Source of the DNA: Algoriphagus hitonicola
Lineage (GTDB): Bacteria > Bacteroidota > Bacteroidia > Cytophagales > Cyclobacteriaceae
Assembly: GCF_900113375.1 (NCBI RefSeq)
Contig: NZ_FOPC01000013.1
Coordinates: 1-64,000, forward strand
Length of the DNA stretch: 64,000 bases
Direction: 5' to 3'
This document shows, piece by piece, positions 61,180-64,000 of this stretch. The notes beneath the pieces were generated by a model that saw nothing but the letters and a program-made list of their open reading frames with translations, had not been told where the DNA came from and ran no database searches. A program made the translations under genes and the position numbers. The number at the start of each line of letters is the position of its first letter. Within the stretch, counting starts at the first letter, position 1.

Positions 61180-62040
61180 TTAAATCACCATTTTTTCGAT
61201 CGGTACGACTAGGATTCCCTCGGCTCCGGCGGCCCGGAGTTCTTCGATATTTTCCCAAAATTGATCTTCACTGAGCACTGAGTGTACGGATGACCAACCT
61301 TCTTGGGCCAATGGAAGGATAGTAGGACTCCGCATTCCCGGAATCAGGCTGACAATTTTATCCAAGGATTCATTCGGCGCATTGAGGAGCACATATTTGT
61401 TGCTTTTTCCCTTTTGGACTGCATTCATCCGGAAAAGGAGCTTTTCTACAATCTCCGATTTCCAGCCCTCCAGGTTATTGTTGGCAATTAGTACGGCCTC
61501 GGATTTGAAAATCTCTTCCACCTCTTTAAGTCCATTCATCATAAGAGTAGAGCCTGAGCTTACGATGTCGCAGATTCCTTCGGCCAAACCGATGGAAGGA
61601 GCGATTTCGACCGAACCGGAGATTTCATGAATATCGGCCTTGATGTTTTTGGCTTTCAGATAATCACCGAGGATTTTTGGGTAGGAGGTAGCGATATTTT
61701 TCCCTTCAAAATACTGAATTCCGTTGTATTCCTGACCCTTAGGAATAGCCAGCGAAAGCCGACACTTGGAAAAGCCCAGTTTTTTGAGCGTGGTGACTGA
61801 TTTGTTTTTTTCGACCAGTTCATTTTCTCCGACGATTCCCAAATCTGCGACTCCATCAGCGACATATCCGGGAATATCGTCATCACGTAGGAATAAAAAC
61901 TCTATGGGGAAGTTGGTCGAAGTCGATTTTAATTTGCCAGTACCATTGTAGAATTTGATTCCACATTCTTTGATCAGGCTGAGTGAGTCATCGGATAGTC
62001 TGCCGCTTTTTTGGACAGCAATGCGAATTATTTTTTCCAT
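61180..62040 (-). CDS. hisG: ATP phosphoribosyltransferase, long form
   Basis: A 286-residue HisG, the first step of histidine synthesis, joining ATP and PRPP. IAVQKSGRLSDDSL opens the catalytic part, DLGIVGENEL and EISGSVEIAPSIGLAEGICDIVSSGSTL follow (the latter binds PRPP), and the ~75-residue C-terminal regulatory domain (KYVLLNAPNESLDKIVSLIPGM) makes it the homohexameric, HisZ-independent form inhibited by histidine. It is the first gene after the leader region. Confidence 0.95.
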   Translation of the reverse strand: MEKIIRIAVQKSGRLSDDSLSLIKECGIKFYNGTGKLKSTSTNFPIEFLFLRDDDIPGYVADGVADLGIVGENELVEKNKSVTTLKKLGFSKCRLSLAIPKGQEYNGIQYFEGKNIATSYPKILGDYLKAKNIKADIHEISGSVEIAPSIGLAEGICDIVSSGSTLMMNGLKEVEEIFKSEAVLIANNNLEGWKSEIVEKLLFRMNAVQKGKSNKYVLLNAPNESLDKIVSLIPGMRSPTILPLAQEGWSSVHSVLSEDQFWENIEELRAAGAEGILVVPIEKMVI

Positions 62041-62230
62041 GTCTGCAAGTTACACTAAGAAATAAAATGGTGGTAATAAATTAGTGGTGAAAGGCCGAAT
62101 CCCTGTCATCAGCGTCACCGGGTGGGGGTATAAAAGTATTCCTCAATGGGAATGATGGAAATGATGCATACCACCTGCGATCTGATGGCTGCTAAAAGTT
62201 TCAATATGTTGGAAGAATTGAATCATTTCT
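62041..62230 (-). promoter_or_regulatory. his operon leader (attenuator) region
   Basis: The leader of about 190 nt holds the His peptide. GGTGGTA, just around the peptide start (62168-62174), is perfectly complementary to TACCACC downstream (62067-62073). A second possible pairing is GGTGA with TCACC around the segment 62089-62118. No classical stem plus T-run terminator is evident before hisG, so the switch may be a different kind of fold or act on translation. Confidence 0.6.
62143..62169 (-). CDS. Histidine leader peptide (attenuator-type), 8 residues
   Basis: On the minus strand, ATG CAT CAT TTC CAT CAT TCC CAT TGA encodes MHHFHHSH: five histidines in eight residues. It lies about 100 nt before hisG and about 66 nt after the -7 box of a good promoter. 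The codons are all CAT. Such a His run directly upstream of the his operon is the hallmark of leader-peptide attenuation, where stalling at His codons in starvation changes the RNA fold. GCAGGTGG just before the ATG could act as an SD, although its spacing is short. Confidence 0.85.
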   Translation of the reverse strand: MHHFHHSH

Positions 62231-62234
62231 AGGA

Positions 62235-62265
62235 CAAAGATACGTACCCCTTTTAAACAGACAAG
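62235..62265 (-). promoter_or_regulatory. Promoter of the his operon
   Basis: CTTG at 62262-62265 and TATCTTTG at 62235-62242 match -33 and -7 with 19 bp between them, the consensus spacing. The predicted start is about 62229. Confidence 0.75.
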
Positions 62266-62305
62266 AAAGGGAACTGTTTTTTAAATGATAAAATTTGGCA
62301 GGATT

Positions 62306-63007
62306 TTACTCCCGAATACTTTGTAAAACAAAATCCACAATTGCCTTGTATCCTTGATCTGATGGATGGATCTGATCTTCGCAAAAAAAGGAAGGACTTA
62401 AGTGCAGTTGAAGTTTTTGAAAAATAAGAATGGGGTTTTGATTGGCCAGTTGCTCCATTTCATGGGTTAAAAATTCTCTTTGAATTCGGAGTTTCTTTTT
62501 GAGGAAAGGAGGAAATGCCGGAAATAAATGAACCGGAGGAATATCGGCCAGATAAATCCATTTGGGATTAAATCTACTTTGTAAATCCACTATGAGTTGC
62601 TGAAAATCCTTCCTGTATTTATGTGGGTGAGTGAGTTTGAAGGTGTCATTTGCACCAAAAAACAGTAAAACCCCCACGATTTCAGGTGATAATTCTATTA
62701 AATCGGATTGGAAATGGTCGAGACACTCAGCAACTCGAATTCCGTTTTTTCCAAAATTGATCACTTGGGTCGATTCTCCCTTGGCGGTGAAAAAGTGACC
62801 TGCGATAGTTTGATCGATTGATGATGCGCCTACACCAGCTGCTGTGGATTCTCCCAAGATCAGATATCTGCGGGAACCAGTACCCAATACGATTTTTTCA
62901 CTTTGGGCGATTGGAATAGGGAATTGGTTTTTGACAGCCCTTGCCTGCCAGATCAAAATCGGCAAAACCGGATAAAGTCCAAGTTGAAAAAGCCGATAGG
63001 AATTCAT
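62306..63007 (-). CDS. SGNH/GDSL hydrolase
   Basis: A 233-residue SGNH esterase. LILGESTAAGVGA carries the nucleophile Ser (GES form), LLFFGANDTFKL has the Asn, and EDQIHPSDQGYKAI has the Asp-His pair. The N-terminus is mildly hydrophobic but not a clear signal peptide. It differs from the lipoprotein SGNH hydrolase near 9.5-10.2 kb in sequence, so this is a second, unrelated-by-context copy. Substrate unknown. Confidence 0.82.
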   Translation of the reverse strand: MNSYRLFQLGLYPVLPILIWQARAVKNQFPIPIAQSEKIVLGTGSRRYLILGESTAAGVGASSIDQTIAGHFFTAKGESTQVINFGKNGIRVAECLDHFQSDLIELSPEIVGVLLFFGANDTFKLTHPHKYRKDFQQLIVDLQSRFNPKWIYLADIPPVHLFPAFPPFLKKKLRIQREFLTHEMEQLANQNPILIFQKLQLHLSPSFFCEDQIHPSDQGYKAIVDFVLQSIRE

Positions 63008-63037
63008 TTAAATTGCATTTGAAAAACAGAGTAAAAT

Positions 63038-63391
63038 TTATCCTCCTGATTTTTTGGCTTTATAGCCTGCGGAAAGCAAAACCTGCAGGACTTTGTCCCG
63101 ATGATCTCCCTGAATCAGGATTTCTCCATCTTTGGCAGATCCGCCGACTCCGCATTTGGTTTTGAGCATTTTTCCCAGGTCTTTCAAATCTTCCTCGGTA
63201 CCCGAAAATCCCGCCACCAAAGTCACTTGCTTTCCCGCTCTGGCTTTCTTATCCAGCATTACTTTGAGATTTTGCTGGGCAGGAGGAAGCGTTTGGCTAC
63301 TTTCTTCCGAATCGTAATCAAACTCAAAATTATCATTAGTGGAGAAAACTACACCGTCTCTCTTTTTCCAGTCGTTATTTCGCTTTGCCAT
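63038..63391 (-). CDS. eIF1/SUI1-family protein (YciH-like)
   Basis: A 117-residue protein whose C-terminal two thirds are a SUI1 domain: QVTLVAGFSGTEEDLKDLGKMLKTKCGVGGS, then GEILIQGDHRDKVLQVLLSAGY. E. coli YciH weakens initiation at non-standard start sites. ATG 63391 was chosen; a TTG two codons upstream is the alternative. The N-terminal 40 residues are charged and probably disordered. Confidence 0.88.
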   Translation of the reverse strand: MAKRNNDWKKRDGVVFSTNDNFEFDYDSEESSQTLPPAQQNLKVMLDKKARAGKQVTLVAGFSGTEEDLKDLGKMLKTKCGVGGSAKDGEILIQGDHRDKVLQVLLSAGYKAKKSGG

Positions 63392-63397
63392 GCCCAA

Positions 63398-63430
63398 AAA
63401 TAAAAAAAGCCTGCGGTTTAGACAGGCTTA
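63398..63430 (-). terminator. Terminator after the universal stress protein gene
   Basis: On the minus strand AAGCCTG and CAGGCTT pair around TCTAAACCG, followed by a run of T. It lies just after the stop at 63436 and before the SUI1 gene. Confidence 0.8.
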
Positions 63431-63435
63431 GGTGT

Positions 63436-64000
63436 TTATTCTTTTGCTCTAAAGGTCCAGACAGGCCGTTTGGCATGATTCACGACATCTTCAGCAATAC
63501 TACCTGTAATCAGGTGCATGAATCCGGTTCGGCCATGAGTGGCCATGGCGATCATATCCGCTTTGATATCTTCGGCAAATTCGATGATTCCGCCTTCCTC
63601 GGATAGTGAATTATATATTTCTGCCTGTACGTTTTCAAAACTGAACTGCTTAGCGAAATACTTGATGCGCTGAAGAGATTCTCTGCTGGTTTCGAAGGTT
63701 CCTGGTGTATTTACGATGACAAAGTATAGCTCGGCATCAAACAAATGCTGAAGTCGTTTCACTCGCGCCGCCACTTCCGCAGAATTTTCTCTAAAATCAC
63801 TGGCAAACACGATTTTCTTAATCACTTTTGGGTCAATAGGATGCTTGATGGTGACCACCGGACAGGTGGCATTTCTGACCACTTTTTCCGTATTGCTTCC
63901 TACGAAAATCTCCTCAATGCCCGAAGATCCCTGAGAACCCATGACAACGAGATCCGGTTCCTCTTCCTTGATCGACTCATGGATCCCTTTGAAAGCATTC
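63436..64000 (-). CDS. Universal stress protein, two-domain, 5' end cut by window
   Basis: The frame stays open to the right edge, so at least 188 residues are present and the N-terminus is missing. The visible part holds the end of one UspA domain (DLVVMGSQGSSGIEEIFVGSN with the ATP-binding GSxG loop, then CPVVTIK) and a complete second one (IKKIVFASDF to MIAMATHGRTGFMHLITGSIAEDVVNHAKRPV, again with a GRTG loop). Tandem Usp proteins bind ATP and are induced by stress. An ATG at 63942 is internal, not the start, because conserved family sequence continues upstream of it. Confidence 0.88.
   Translation of the reverse strand, partial: NAFKGIHESIKEEEPDLVVMGSQGSSGIEEIFVGSNTEKVVRNATCPVVTIKHPIDPKVIKKIVFASDFRENSAEVAARVKRLQHLFDAELYFVIVNTPGTFETSRESLQRIKYFAKQFSFENVQAEIYNSLSEEGGIIEFAEDIKADMIAMATHGRTGFMHLITGSIAEDVVNHAKRPVWTFRAKE

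Noticed and set aside
62143..62169. His-rich ORF as random low-complexity DNA
   Set aside because: Considered because ATGATG-type repeats can yield His runs, but the ORF has a start and stop, lies at the right distance from a consensus promoter, and precedes exactly the his operon; I kept it.
1..64000. tRNA or rRNA genes
   Set aside because: I scanned the larger gaps for a TΨC-like GGTTCGAATC and cloverleaf arms and saw none; tightly packed genes leave few other places. A tRNAscan-SE run would be decisive.

Overview
The window looks like a chromosomal segment from a Bacteroidota bacterium, most likely Cyclobacteriaceae (Algoriphagus-like); the family-level placement is inference. Support comes from the transketolase split into two genes, a TonB-dependent receptor paired with a lipoprotein, an ECF sigma / membrane partner / Spy-like cassette, an ATP-dependent ligase plus Lhr-type helicase pair, fused IcmF, bifunctional HisB, many lipoproteins, and promoters matching the Bacteroidota consensus (TTG, 19-21 bp, TAnnTTTG). 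No rRNA, tRNA, CRISPR array, prophage or large island was seen.

Layout. 0-4.6 kb is the most accessory part: an IS200-like/RAYT Y1 transposase flanked by hairpins, an M43 metalloprotease lipoprotein, an MntA/HepT toxin-antitoxin pair, a GNAT enzyme and a hairpin-rich gap. 4.6-15 kb is a minus-strand metabolic and envelope block: FAA hydrolase, M23 peptidase, Bcp peroxiredoxin, two transketolase halves, SGNH hydrolase and LD-carboxypeptidase, mgsA-pfkA, and an S9 oligopeptidase. 15-23.6 kb holds mscL, the sigma-factor cassette, an Nramp-like carrier with altered metal-site motifs, an alpha/beta hydrolase, rmuC and trkA-trkH. 23.6-34 kb holds helicase and ligase, two lipoproteins, the TonB receptor, and a fructokinase with a sugar porter. 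34-42 kb is plus strand: icmF, an OsmC protein with a small partner, then a Cache-type lipoprotein translationally linked to a hybrid histidine kinase. 42-50 kb holds a GNAT, a VOC protein, a lipoprotein with an internal duplication, a 0.9-kb non-coding hairpin cluster, an E2 acyltransferase, cinA, an SDR, folA and a DUF4412-like protein. 50.3-51.5 kb is a tandem array of about seven 170-187-bp units. 51.5-57.6 kb holds fmt, namZ, a LolC/E-like permease, a GT2, an ATP-grasp enzyme and a TPR lipoprotein. 57.6-62.3 kb is hisGDCB, preceded by a promoter and a His-rich leader peptide. The window ends with an SGNH hydrolase, an eIF1/SUI1-like protein and a universal stress protein cut by the right edge.

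The observations I rate highest are the eight-residue leader peptide (five His) upstream of hisG, the tandem array with its terminal inverted repeats and four spaced CGCAGA boxes per unit, the Nramp-family protein lacking the usual DPGN and MPH metal-site motifs, the sensor lipoprotein/hybrid kinase pair, and a family of about 31-bp imperfect palindromes in intergenic space. None is proven to be a new system; each comes with a decisive test.
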